NCBI RefSeq assembly: GCF_963678635.1
Contig: NC_087069.1
Location: 15,848,660-15,912,659, forward strand
DNA length: 64,000 nt
Source: Symsagittifera roscoffensis
Lineage: Eukaryota > Xenacoelomorpha > Acoela > Convolutidae
Direction: 5' to 3'
Shown piece by piece: positions 12,570 through 23,634 of the stretch. Both the position numbers and the translations under genes were made by a program. The notes under the pieces are model-generated. The model did not search any database, was not told where the DNA came from, and was given only the letters and a program-made list of their open reading frames with translations. Position 1 is the first letter of the stretch, and every line of letters starts with the position of its first letter.

Positions 12570-12980
12570 GTACTGATTCCTACTTCTTACTTATTTTTAC
12601 TGTGTTTTCATGTAGAATAGCTAAATTATAAACCATTTTAGGTAATTTTTTGTGTGAAACAAAAATTTGATCGAAAAAAGGATTGAAATTTTTTATAATA
12701 AAGTGTGTATCGAATATAAGAGATTATAAGAGGTTTTCGGAAAAGTTATTATTAATTATAATTGATTGTAATTTATTAAAATGTCACCAGAAAAAAAATT
12801 GTATATAGGACTACGTTATGCACACAAAAAATTAAATTTTATTTGCAAAAAAAAAAAAATTCGGAAAATGTTTGTCTGTGTACAAAATTCAATTTTTTGT
12901 TGTTGAAAAAAAAATTTTTTTGGGGCAATATTTCAAAATTACTTGAAAAATTTTTTGTGTCGTCATGAAAAAATGCCAGT

Positions 12981-13010
12981 CATACAATTTCCATATGTGG
13001 AAATTGTATG
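12981..13010. repeat. Perfect 13-bp hairpin with 4-nt loop
   Basis: CATACAATTTCCA, loop TATG, TGGAAATTGTATG. A second small hairpin (CCATACA/TGTATGG) lies about 140 nt downstream. Both sit just outside the 3' end of the truncated retroelement copy that starts at about 13268. Confidence 0.6.
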
Positions 13011-14732
13011 GAAAGAATTTTTTTCAAACTTTTTTTGTCACCAGTCTGTTCAACTGTTCTCAAAAAGCCGCAGAAAATTTTTTAATTTTTGTTCTACTGT
13101 TTTTCGAAAATGTATGAAAATTGTACGACAAGCAGTTCTCCATACACTTGATGTATGGATTTGTATAATAGTGATTTTTGTTGCATGGTGTTGTATAATA
13201 AGCACTTTCCCAGAACCCGGGAGCTCAGTTCAATTCCAAATCAACGCACATTGGTTACGTACATGGCTTACAGAGTTTTTGTTTTTTCACTTTTATCTGT
13301 AATGGAGGATGGATGATGATCGTTTGTATTTCGCGAGCATCATTTCTTCATTTCTTGATTCCGTTCTGGGAGAAAGAAGCTCCAGGAAGCTGGAATTGTC
13401 GATATTGTTCTTGTCATTCAACAATGACAGTGACCGCCACCAAAATCAATCTGATTTCCGAATGATTTGTTATGATCGTTTGTTCTTGTTCGGCGGACAA
13501 CAGACTGTGTCTCGATCTTGTTTGGGACTGGCGTGATGATTGAGTTTGGAGGGAATGCCTTGTAACTCGGATCTGTACGTATACTCGAACATCGAGGTGT
13601 TCATTGGTCTGATTCAATGAAGTCCTTTACTGCGAAGTCAAGTCGTACTTTAAATCCTTGGAGTTGTGATTGTGGGCGCATATCGGTTGTGTTCAGCCAT
13701 TCTTTAGATTGAATGTGAGGCGGTCGTCTAGTTTCTTGATGATTGTCTTTGTGATTAGGTGTGATCTATAAACTGCATTATATACTTTACATTTAAATTT
13801 TTTGTTAATTCTGTTTTTAGTTATGATTTCTATTAGTTGTTATCACAAAAAATTTTATTTTAATTCTGTTATTTTTCAAGACTTACTCACTTTTGAATAT
13901 CTCTCGTCAAAAATAGGGAGTTGGTCACAAAGCGTGTTTTCTAGCACGGTGGGTTAGGCCGGTTCTTAAGCATGCTCAGGACGTCCTCTTCTGGTGGGTT
14001 AGGCCAGTAGTGAGGGTATGATTGCATGCTGGTTTTTTGTGGATTCCTGTTTTGTGTTAACTTTTTATGTTGTGTTTGTTACTGGTTTTTCCTTTTGTTG
14101 TTTTAGTTGTGTCCTTTTCTTAAAAATCAAATCGTTTGGTTTGGGTTTGTCTTGCGACTTTTTGGTGTTTTTTTTTTTCATTTTTAGACTTGTCAATAGT
14201 CTTCAAAAGAATAATTTATCCAGTTCTTTAAGCTGGTTCAATCAGGTTTGGGTACCGTGGGGTTTTTTCTTAGTCATGCTGTTAGTTTGTGGTTTATGGT
14301 GTTTAGTAAGCTGCGTTGGTTAGCTTAGATTATTTTATAATTTCTCTTTCCAAACGGGTTAAAAGAAAGTTCGAAAATTGTTATTGCTTGTTTGAGTTGT
14401 TGTTAGTGAAGTTTAAAATTTGAAATTCAATATTTTAAACAATTCGTCGTGGGCGAGCTGTGCGAGTTTGGATAGAATTCTTGTGCGAGTGAATTTAAAG
14501 AAATTCTTTACAAGGTTAGTCCTGCTATCTTTTGTATAAATTTTTTACTTGAAATTTTAAATTTACTGCTTTGTGGGGATTTGAATTATAATTTATTTTC
14601 ATTGTATTTAGATTTACTACATTGAGGAAAAGAATTTATAGATGGATTTACTACTGTGGGGAAGAATTTTACTGCATCATTTATTGCGGTTTGTTAATAA
14701 AAGTTTATAGTTTTATGAAAAAGTTTTGTATT

Positions 14733-14738
14733 TTTATT
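14733..14738 (-). terminator. Conserved poly(A) signal in copy 1
   Basis: AATAAA on the minus strand, preceded by AGCAAAATC. The same arrangement (AGCAAAATT then AATAAA) occurs at 53642-53657 of the complete element. Confidence 0.4.
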
Positions 14739-14864
14739 TGATTTTGCTGTTCGTAGATATTCGAGATCTAAAGAGTAAAGGAAAGGAAAAAGCATTTAAT
14801 AAAAAATGTTTAGTGGTATTTCAAACTTGTTAGTTTTAATTTTTCAATTCATACTTACCTATTC

Positions 14865-16347
14865 ATCGGGAAAGAAGCCATGAGGGAAAACATCGTGGAT
14901 GACATCAGATGGGGTTAGTAGCTTTGCTAATATGCGAATGATATTTTTAGTCTGAAGCAGTGGCCAAAGCAGTTGGAGTGCTTTAAGGGTTTTTAGTTCT
15001 TCAGTGCTAACGGAAATTTCATAAGGTGTGTTTTGGATTAAGTTAAAAAGCTTGTGATTATATTTAGCGTTGTGTATGATTTTTAAAATTGGTACTGGAA
15101 CAGGTTGAACGTATTCAAGCGGGACAAGGATCGATCGAGATTCTTCTGCAGTGAAGGTTTTGGTGAGGGGACAAATATATAAATTTGCATGATGGGGTCA
15201 TAATTACGGAAGATGCCTTGAAAATTAGTATTTTTTATGCAATAAGTGAAATTTAGGAAAAACGGTGATGTATATTTGGAGTTAAAAAATTGATATCGAT
15301 GATGGGGTTGTCGTGATGGTGTATGTAAATCAGAGTGATTTTGTATGAATCGATAATAAGTGTGAATGTGTGTCTGGTTAGTTCTTAACATGATGTCAAG
15401 TGAACAGTGCAAATCACGTTCTTTGGGTGTGAGAAAGTGAAAGGTTAGTGAAAAGGTTTTGAAAAGGTAGTGTGTTAAGGAGTAGTAAAGGTAGTAAAGC
15501 TAGTGGATTTGAAAAATTATAAATGATGTCCAATGGAGTGTAGAGATTAGTACATATTCATCTACATGAATGTGTTGTTCAGTGTTAGTGTCAGAGTGTT
15601 TATATGTATATTGGGGAAAGAAAGGTAAGGTTACTTGGAGAAACTTGGTAGTGGTGGTATCATCTGGGTGATTTATATATTCTCGGGATGTTCCGGGTTT
15701 GGAGGGAAACGGGTGATTGGGGAATTTTCGTTTAAAGGTTCTATAGGCACGGTTAGTACTAGATGATGATTGCGTTGGTGTTGAGGATTGAGCTAAAGAT
15801 GGGGTGTAGTCTGAAGAAGGTGTGGGATTTGTTGAGTTTGATGACGTTATGGTTGATGATAACTGATGAATGGTTATGGTTTGAGGTTGTCGTATTTTTT
15901 GTTGCAGTGTTATGAGATTGTTTAGTTCATAAGATCTTTGTGTGTTATCTGGGGAATTATTGTTGGAACGTTCATTTGTAAAAAGGGAATAGATTGGTGT
16001 CACTTGGGAAACATGAGAGGCGTAGAGGGGGATTCACTTTGAGCTTGCGAGTGCATGGATTGAAAGGGATATTGAGAAAAAGCAGATAGGCTGGGATGAG
16101 AAAAGGTCGAGGGGCTGGGTTCTGAATCTGCGATTTCATCAGGGGTTTCTAAGTCGGAGTTTTCAAATTAGGAAGTTGTATGAAAAACGGTGATGATTGA
16201 GTCAGCATCAGAATCCATGCCGGATGATGTGTTAATATGAGGTGAATCAGGTGGCGGGAAAGCAAAAAGTGGAATGATTGGAATTGAGTTTTGGAGATTG
16301 GCTGGATGGGAAATTGAACGGTAAAGGGATCCAATTTGTCGGCTCAT
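14865..16347 (-). pseudogene. ORF Y, copy 1 (broken)
   Basis: Starts at ATG 16347-16345 inside the env tail reading frame, as in the other copies, and ends at AGG-TAA 14865-14867, which overlaps a GTAAGT donor (14868-14863). Conserved blocks with the complete element: STNRAYRTFKRKFPNHPFP, HTPSRQPHHR, NSKYTSPFFLNFTYCIK. The N-terminal third is serine/threonine/proline-rich and the rest looks folded. Function unknown. A stop after the LETPDEIADS block forces a change of frame at a position similar to that in the complete element. Confidence 0.6.
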
Positions 16348-16432
16348 CGTGGGCTAAAAAAATGCGATTGTTATGAGATTGAAAAGTGGTGGTATGGGGT
16401 TTTTTGACCATTTGTTCATAGATATTGTCCTT

Positions 16433-17423
16433 TTGGGATCTTCCTAATGGTCTAACGCATTTATAGCTACTTTTTTTGATTCTCCTGTTAAATCTGCATT
16501 CCACTGGATTGATTATTATTTCTTCTTGAGAAACTTTGACGGCGTCTCGCGAAACCTCGGCATAGATGACTGTTTGGATACCCGCTTGGAGTTCCTCTGC
16601 TGCGTGGATGAAAGTATCCCATTTGCTCCTGCTTAGTTGCCGGTGAGCTTGTTGATGGAGTGTATGGATTGGTTCTCATAGTCCTTTCGTGTTCTATCTC
16701 TTTTTTCGTCTTTTTGCATAATCGTGAGCACTTTGTTGCGATCTAATTTCAGCTTGTAGTTCTTTGGCGATTTTCTCATTTTTCATATGATCCTTGAACA
16801 TGTCTCGAACACATTCTTCTTCTCTGTCACCCCAATCGGCCCGTGATGCTTGCTCGATTAAATCCGCATGAAATTGCTCTAATGATTCGTTTTTCCGTTG
16901 TTGTCGGCCGATGAAGTTATATCTTTCGAAGGAATTACGCGCGTTGTGATAAAAATTTCTTCCAAAATCTGTATTAACTCTTCAGTAGAGATTGTGTGTA
17001 TCTCAAGTCCTGGCGTTTTTGTTGTAGCATTCAGCCCCTAAACCCAAGAATATTTAATTTCTCACCGTGGCGTCTGCTTCCTCCCATCGGAAACTGTTGC
17101 AAGGTGGTCCTCTTTTTCGAAGCCTTGCTGTTTGATTTTCCCAGTCGACCTTTTTCTTCTACTTTTGTATATCACGTTTACGCTTTTCCGCATCAGTTTT
17201 ACCCACAATCTTCGTAATTCATAAATCTTCGTAATTTGGATCTCATAAATCTTCGTAATTTGGATCTGTTGGTTCCGAGTTCGCACTTCTGTCCAATTCT
17301 GGCCAGGACGGCCATCTTTATCACGGCTGTCCGTTTTGTCCATTTCATTGACGTTCCGCCGTTGCCTTCTGTCACAATGGTGGGATGCTCAGCTTTTTTT
17401 TTGTAACCTGCTGACTGCGCCAT
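16433..17423 (-). pseudogene. Gag relic of a second Ty3/gypsy family
   Basis: On the minus strand a frame beginning at ATG 17423 runs, with frameshifts, into a capsid-like segment at about 16930-16700 containing FIGRQQRKNESLEQFHADL and DWGDREEECVRDMFKDHM. This is a typical gypsy Gag C-terminal capsid signature (glutamine/glutamate-rich, then the DREEEWVRD-like motif). An arginine-rich tail follows at 16680-16490. A tandem duplication of a 24-bp unit sits at about 17217-17264. It abuts copy 1 of the env-bearing element directly at about 16432, same strand. No zinc knuckle is visible, as the frame is lost there. Dead. Confidence 0.6.
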
Positions 17424-19394
17424 GTCATGCCGTGTTGCTTAATCTTCATTGAATCTGTACGGATTGGCAACAAAGGTGATAACTCAATAAGAAAATAGAA
17501 GTTAACTGAAACTGGTTTTCTAGGTTCTGCACATTTTGTGCTCTTCGCTATAAGGACTGTCCGTAGCTCTCAAGGTCAGCTGACTTGTGATAAAAACTAT
17601 ATAAATAGCTGTAATTATGTATAAATGTACACCACTAGGACGCTGCCAATCTGAACGGATGACAATACCTCTGCGTGGCATGGTCATTTTCTAAGCAAAG
17701 TTAAAAGTTTGTTCGTCGTCATTAATTTGCAGCGCGGAAGATGTTTTGAAAAGTGAGTTACTTAACTCTGGAAACAAACAAAAAACAATGTCTTTTGAAA
17801 CTTTACCATAAATTCAAGCGAGCAACAATCACTTATTCGGTTGAGTATAATCAGAGTCCCCTGCTGGTTTGTTTTCGTGTTTTTTATTTTCAGTTAAAAT
17901 GATGTCAAAGAAGGTTTATCATGGCTCATCGATGTTTTTGTTGTCGGTTTGGTTATGAAATATAATGGGAGATGGTAAAAGCTTTTTGCTGCATCGCAAA
18001 TGTTTTGTGCAATCAAAATGTTTTGTGCAAAATGATGTTGAACGCAAAATGTTTTGTGCAAAATGTTTTAGGTCAACAAAACAAAGGGTCTGTGAAACAT
18101 TTTCAGAAACTAGGCTTCTGCTGAAAACAGTAGGGTTTAAGTTATGCCATTGTCTTTTTAAAAAATATATATCGCTTGATAAAACTTTAAACATACTTCT
18201 TCAGGTGGAAACAACTCGGAGGCGACAGTGATTGTTTTGTATAGCTGGCAGAAAAACTTTTCAGATGCTTAATCATTTGGTAGTCCTCATTGTCGGGGAT
18301 CCTAAGGAATCAAAACAAGATTGAAAACTGGCAACAAAATTATAAATTAACGGCTGTTTTCCATCCCCCTCCATTTGTTAGTGGATGAGGCGAAATCCTC
18401 AAAAAATAAGTTTGAATATGCTACTGCATTTATAAATGATATCGCAGGAACTTTTCTTTTATTTTCGATAAGTTATATTTATAGTTTTATAAAACCGCTG
18501 TCCTCCATTTTTGATTTACTAAGCTTTACTAAAAAATCTGCTGGCTGTGTATAAATTTATACAGGTGCTTAAAACTAAGTTAGCATGGCAAAAACGCATT
18601 TTTCTAAGCAATAGTTCTGAACAACATTTTGAGCGACATATTTCAACAATGAACAAAACTAATTAGTTTTTCTTGAATGGCTTAACTTTCACTTGTTGAA
18701 TGGCCTATTTTTTTGCGCGAGCATCAAAAAGGTCTCGTTTTTCTGAAGAAAGTAGAAAAAAAGCTACTGGAAGGCTCCATGGTGGCCCCGAAACTCTAGA
18801 TGTTGCAAGTGCTTGCGAGAAAAAATTGTAAGTTTTTATTTTCCTTGCAAGGACTTTGTGCGGTTAAGATCAATCTGGCTTTCAATGGGCTTGAGTTCAA
18901 TAGATCGCTTGTTTGACTACTTCAAGCAGGCTTCAGAAAACATCGGAATAATCGGATATAAATTTTGAACTGGAGTTTGCACACAGTTGGTATGTATACT
19001 TGCAAAACCCTCTGATACAGAAACATAATAACTATGAAAATTTAGTCTGATTGGAGAACATGTCACAGGCACATATCAATTTCACACGGGATTCTATGGT
19101 CTCACAGATATGCCTGCTGAATTTTAAAAGAAAAACGGTCGACCTCACGTTGACCCATTACGACAACTCATTCGCTTAATTAGATGACACTCTATTTGTT
19201 ACAAAGAGATCCAAAGAAGAACACAAAAATCAGCTACATTAACTGATTTAGCCCTTTCAGTTTAGCCATAACTAAACATAGACTTAGCCATTTCGATAAA
19301 AAAAAAGGAACTTCGCATGCGAACAGATCAAATGGCTCGGCTACTTTATATATAGCGGGGCACCAAAACAATGAATCGCAAAACATAAGCGATA
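17424..19394. other. No gene; possible LTR remnant and a short tandem array
   Basis: 17470-17760 has LTR-like character (a TATATAAATAG box on the plus strand, short inverted ends) and would be on the leader side of the minus-strand gag, but I found no partner. At about 17995-18070 the unit AAAATGTTTTGTGC occurs four times. The rest shows nothing I can support. Confidence 0.35.
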
Positions 19395-22084
19395 GCAAAA
19401 CTCAAAGCACCAAGACATTCAAACAACTAAATATTCCTTGGGTTCATTACATCACCTTACTTGATGTATAAAAAATCTGGCAAAAGAGGTCTCAGCACTC
19501 ATTCCTTTACCAAAAAATCACCGATAAAGGCAAAACACTTGATTGGAAGTCGGATCATACAACAGTGTTTAATTTGCATATTGAAACTGTTTTAGCTATT
19601 ACTACTGAAAACAAAGAATTTGAACAAAACCTAAAGTACCGAGTGGTCTGCGACGTCTGTATATTCTGGTTAGGCGCCTCTCTTGAACAATTTGCCCAGG
19701 AGGGCCCGGTGGCAATAGCATACGCGTTCAGGTTCCCGATCTCTTTAGAAGAAAACTATTCGGTTAATGAGCTAGAGTTATTGGGTTTGTATGGGCAATC
19801 GAACACTCCAATTATCAATTGTACGGTAAAAAAAACCCACCGTCAATCCGACCACCAATTTATAACCAGTGCATTAAACGCGAGTGAAAAAGCAAAAACT
19901 AGCAAAAAAAGTCTCACTAGGTGGATCGATCGTTTTTAAATTTTAAGTTTAACAATTGGCAGGAACAAAAATGGAACTAATAGACTACATGTCGCAAAAC
20001 CAAGTAGTATTGCCAATACCTCCTAGTGAGGACGATGAGGAATTTGTAGTATCATCAACTAACCCAATAATTTAAAATCTTCGATTGCTTGACAACGTCT
20101 TCTTAAATACGCTAGACAATCAGAATCAAGCACCGTATCGGCTGATCAAAACGCTCGCGGAAAGTGAAACAAAATTAAACACTCAATTGAAACAAAAACC
20201 ATATTTCAAACAACCCGAAATATTGATCACGGTCACAAACTTCTAAACAAGGTCACTCAATCAATCAATTCTACATCTAAAATCAGCAGTCCATAAGCAA
20301 ATCTAAACAGACAAAAATCTCAAAGATTTTTCCAATCAAACAATGAGACGGAGAATAGAAAACAAAGGTTTTAAGGGCGGTTTCAGACCCGATTGGAGTC
20401 AGCGGAAAAGAGGGCCAAGACACCACGAGGACGAAAACCCGATTTTACTTGAAGAGGAAAATCGAATATAGAGTAGGGTCTATAGAGAGTATGGCACTGC
20501 GGACATCAACAACAACTTAAGAAAGATGGACATCATCATCCAAAGAAATCTGATCAAGTCCGACAGCCATCAGAGACGCCAGAGAGAAACCCCTCCACTC
20601 CACCGAGAGGTCTAGAAACTTCCCAAAATTATTATTTTTGGAAAGCCCGAGCAGCCCAATGCAAGTTAAAAATAAGGCAACATTGCCCGAATGGACCACC
20701 AGCCCAAAATGAGTCAAAGCTGCAAAAAATCTCACTCCGCGGAATCATATACACAAAACCAAACAAAAACAAACAAAAAACGAGGACGTGGAATCACAGA
20801 CGGATTTGACGGTCGAAGTTAACGAGCAAAATGAGTATTGCATGAGCTCTGTTGATTTCACAGTACAGCAGGTGGACCACAATGCACCATCTACAATGAG
20901 CAGTCACGCCCAACAACTTGAAGCCAGCCATTAGCGTGTCAAGCATAGTAGTCTTAACGGATCAGGGCACAAAAACAACAGGACCGGAGGAAGATACGTC
21001 ATTGTACCGGAGATTTCTTCAGAGAGTATTGTTGACTGGATTCATCTCAGCAGCAACCCGTAAGAATAGGAACATAAAACCCATTGTAAGTTTTGTCCAG
21101 ATAAGCTATTAAAACTCACTGAAGTTAGTCTACGGGGACTAATGGTATAACGTCCGCAATCGACCATATTTCAGGGAGGAAATCTTGCTGTTGAACGAAC
21201 GAAAAATCATCCCGCAACAACTTAGACAAACGATCATAGGGTGCAGCCGCGATGTTGAACGGTTGTCTAAATGGCAAATGGCTCAGAATATCAGACAACG
21301 CAAAGAACAATGTAAAACTTTAAAACCATCTTTGTGCAAGGAAACGTTATTCCAGTTGGTTTCAGTAGAGGAACCAAATAAGGAAGAAGAACTAGATTTC
21401 GCGGGCAGCCTCCCGGATAAAAAAAAGGTGCGTATATTCTGATGTTGGTAGATGATTTGTCGAAATTCCCGAAAGGTAAGGTAGTTACACACTCAACTTC
21501 GGACATCGCAATAAATTTCTGAAACGATTTGTTTCAAATATCGGGTACCACCAAAACTAAATTATGACTAAGCACAAACCTTCCGGGCGAAAAAAAAACC
21601 AATTCATTAAAAATCAATTAACATTGTATTTGTCTTTGCACCGAGAGATGATCGCAGATCTATAGGGGTAGTCGAGCGGATGATTCACACAAAAACTCAG
21701 AATAGGGGTAATGCGATTAGATCACAAAACCGTTCAGACTTGCGTCGGATGTTGCAGAAAAAACGAAGAAATTGAAATTACTCAGCACGGAAACGAAAAA
21801 TCACCCCCTTCGAAGCCCATAAGGGACAAAAACCACATATGCCACTTTCAAAAAAAGCAACTACTTGTTCACCAGGTAACTTTAAATGGGAAAACGCAAA
21901 AAACTCTGGTTCAGATCGGAAAAATTTGATGTACCCTGATGCATTGCTGGTCGGAAAAAGAAATGAACGTCAAGAGGAAACTACTCCAAAGTCCATCAGA
22001 GCCAACAAACTCAAAAGAACAAGGCAAAAAACAATGCAAAGAACAATTTTTTCCTATTTAGAACGCTTTTGCGAAAACAACTAA
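19395..22084 (+). pseudogene. Ty3/gypsy pol relic: RT end, RNase H, integrase pieces
   Basis: About 19395-19560 reads as the RT/RNase H connection (DKGKTLDWKSDHTTVF). 19565-19939 contains RVVCDVCIFWLGASLEQ and FPISLEENYSVNELELLGL, the RNase H core of gypsy polyproteins; the first catalytic D is kept. About 19970-20070 gives a DYMSQNQ...PPSEDDEEFVV spacer. About 21440-21520 gives VDDLSKFPKGKVVTHSTSDI and about 21665-21690 gives GVVERMIHTKTQN, the first Asp and the Glu regions of the integrase core. Stops, frameshifts and internal deletions are frequent. The element is unrelated to the env-bearing one and may be the same family as the 16.4-17.4 kb gag, though on the opposite strand. Confidence 0.65.
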
Positions 22085-22223
22085 CAGAATCATAACGAAA
22101 ACTGAATTTATAAAAGGTTGCAGATTTATTTATATTAGTAAAAATTTGTTAGTAAGTTAGTACTTTTGAGTAAATTCAGTTTTAGTATTGATTCTGTTAG
22201 TTGTTTTCGCAAAAGCGTTCTAA
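22058..22223. repeat. Foldback: 35-bp perfect inverted repeat, arms extend to about 55 bp
   Basis: Arms 22058-22092 and 22189-22223 are exact reverse complements (GAACGCTTTTGCGAAAACAA...). After a short imperfect stretch the pairing resumes (AAAACTGAATTTA / TAAATTCAGTTTT), leaving a loop of about 56 nt. It sits at the end of the plus-strand gypsy relic. MITE-like, or inverted LTR ends; no clear target duplication. Confidence 0.7.
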
Positions 22224-22289
22224 TTATTTCGGTTTTTCTAGGCGTTCCTCACACTAGATATACTATTCTAAAAGTTTGTTTCGGGAATG

Positions 22290-22640
22290 GGGTCCCATTG
22301 TCTAGCTGGTAGAGTCTAGGGGAGAGGTACCTTCGGGTGTCTCTCTGAAAAGAAAGAGTCCCTATTTTCTATTCATTTTTATCAAGTGTTCCGTCTTTCA
22401 TTTTTTTGGTTGTGTCTTTTCTCAAAAGGGATCATTTACATTTTTGTGAGCGTTTAATTGACATTTTAGTATGGAAAGGTGGACAAAAGAGATCCAATGC
22501 ACGCAAGATGTTAGCTTCTTCAGTATGTTAACGGTCGTATTCATTTTTTATCAAGTGTCTTTTCTTTTATGTTTTTGGTTGTGTTTGGTTGTTTCCTTTT
22601 CTCAACAGCGGATTATTTTCAATTTGTTTTTTTTTTCGAG
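22290..22640. repeat. Diverged tandem pair, about 180 bp apart
   Basis: TTTTTATCAAGTGTTCCGTC...GGTTGTGTCTTTTCTCAA at about 22376-22425 recurs as TTTTTTATCAAGTGTCTTTTC...GTTTCCTTTTCTCAA at about 22547-22605. Probably a local duplication inside or beside copy 3. Confidence 0.45.
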
Positions 22641-22879
22641 TTGAGAAGTGTTTCATATTGTCTTACCAACTTCTTGAGTTCGGGTTCCAGTTTGGGTCAG
22701 TTTTTTTTGTTTAATCGGTTTAGTGTACCGTGAAACTTTTCCGTACCGTGGTTGGTGTAATGGTGTTGGTAAGCTGCGTTGGTCATTTGAGCTCAGCTTT
22801 AATTATTCCTTCCAACCGGACTAATGGGAAAAGTGAAACGTCTGAAAGCGAACTAAAGTTGTTATTAGTCAATTTGTCA

Positions 22880-23455
22880 GCCTAGAAAATCATTGATTCT
22901 CACTTACTGCAGTGGCGAGTTACGCTAAAATCTGTGGAATGAGTGCGTGAAAAACGGACGAGTCAATGTGGGGTTAATAAATCAATACATCATATAGAGA
23001 ATTTACGGTAAAATTGTAATAATTCATTTGTGTTTAAAAACTTCGCTACTTTAGATAAATTTACAAAACNNNNNNNNNNNNNNNNNNNNNNNNNNNNNNN
23101 NNNNNNNNNNNNNNNNNNNNNNNNNNNNNNNNNNNNNNNNNNNNNNNNNNNNNNNNNNNNNNNNNNNNNNNNNNNNNNNNNNNNNNNNNNNNNNNNNNNN
23201 NNNNNNNNNNNNNNNNNNNNNNNNNNNNNNNNNNNNNNNNNNNNNNNNNNNNNNNNNNNNNNNNNNNNNGTTTGCCTAGAAGTTCATTGATGCTCACTTA
23301 CTGTAGAGGCGAATCTGTGGAAGGAGTGCGTGAAAAACGGACGAGTAAAGGTGGGCGTTATTAAGTCATTACATCGTACAATAAATTTACGTCCAAATCA
23401 TAATAATTTGTTACTGTTTGGAAATTTTGCTGCCTTAGAAAAAATTTATAAGTAA
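22880..23455. repeat. Duplicated segment on both sides of the assembly gap
   Basis: 22880-23069 and 23270-23455 align throughout (GCCTAGAA, TTCATTGAT, CTCACTTACTG, GTGCGTGAAAAACGGACGAG, AATTTACG, ATAATAATT) with small indels. Either a real tandem duplication or two haplotypes placed end to end by the assembler. Confidence 0.6.
23070..23269. other. Assembly gap (200 N)
   Basis: Exactly 200 undetermined bases, a round scaffold-gap size, so the true distance is unknown. It falls within the 3' noncoding part of copy 3. Confidence 0.98.
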
Positions 23456-23634
23456 CAACCAGCAATTTTGATTGAAATTTGTACCAATTGATACAAGGCA
23501 GTTATTTTTATTCGGATTTTGTTTTGTTTTCGGAGAAATTACTGGTGAAATCTATAAAAAACAGTAAAACAAACATGGAAAAAAGATAAGTGAAACTTTA
23601 AAAATTGGTTTGTGAGAAACCAAAAATGCATACT

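Larger units (their letters stand above)
13268..16432 (-). mobile_element. Truncated copy 1 of the env-bearing retroelement (3' part only)
   Basis: Read on the minus strand, this segment follows the 3' portion of the 36.6-55.5 kb element. It has the env cytoplasmic tail with the LAHDEPT motif (about 16250-16432), ORF Y (14865-16347), the splice donor and AATAAA after it, the GCGTTGGTT and CATGCTCAGGACGTCC blocks, and the antisense ORF start. Identity stops at about 13268 just before where an LTR would be, and at about 16432, where a different gypsy gag begins. There are no LTRs on either side, so it was truncated or recombined. Y is broken by at least two frame changes. Confidence 0.75.

Noticed and set aside
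17995-18070. CRISPR-like direct repeats
   Set aside because: Repeats of about 14 bp with irregular spacing in a eukaryotic context; just a short tandem array.
22299-22345. tRNA-like 5' half (TCCCATTGTCTAGCTGGT)
   Set aside because: No matching T-arm or acceptor pairing downstream; looks like chance.
23030-23297. Open frames across the N gap
   Set aside because: Artifacts of undetermined bases.
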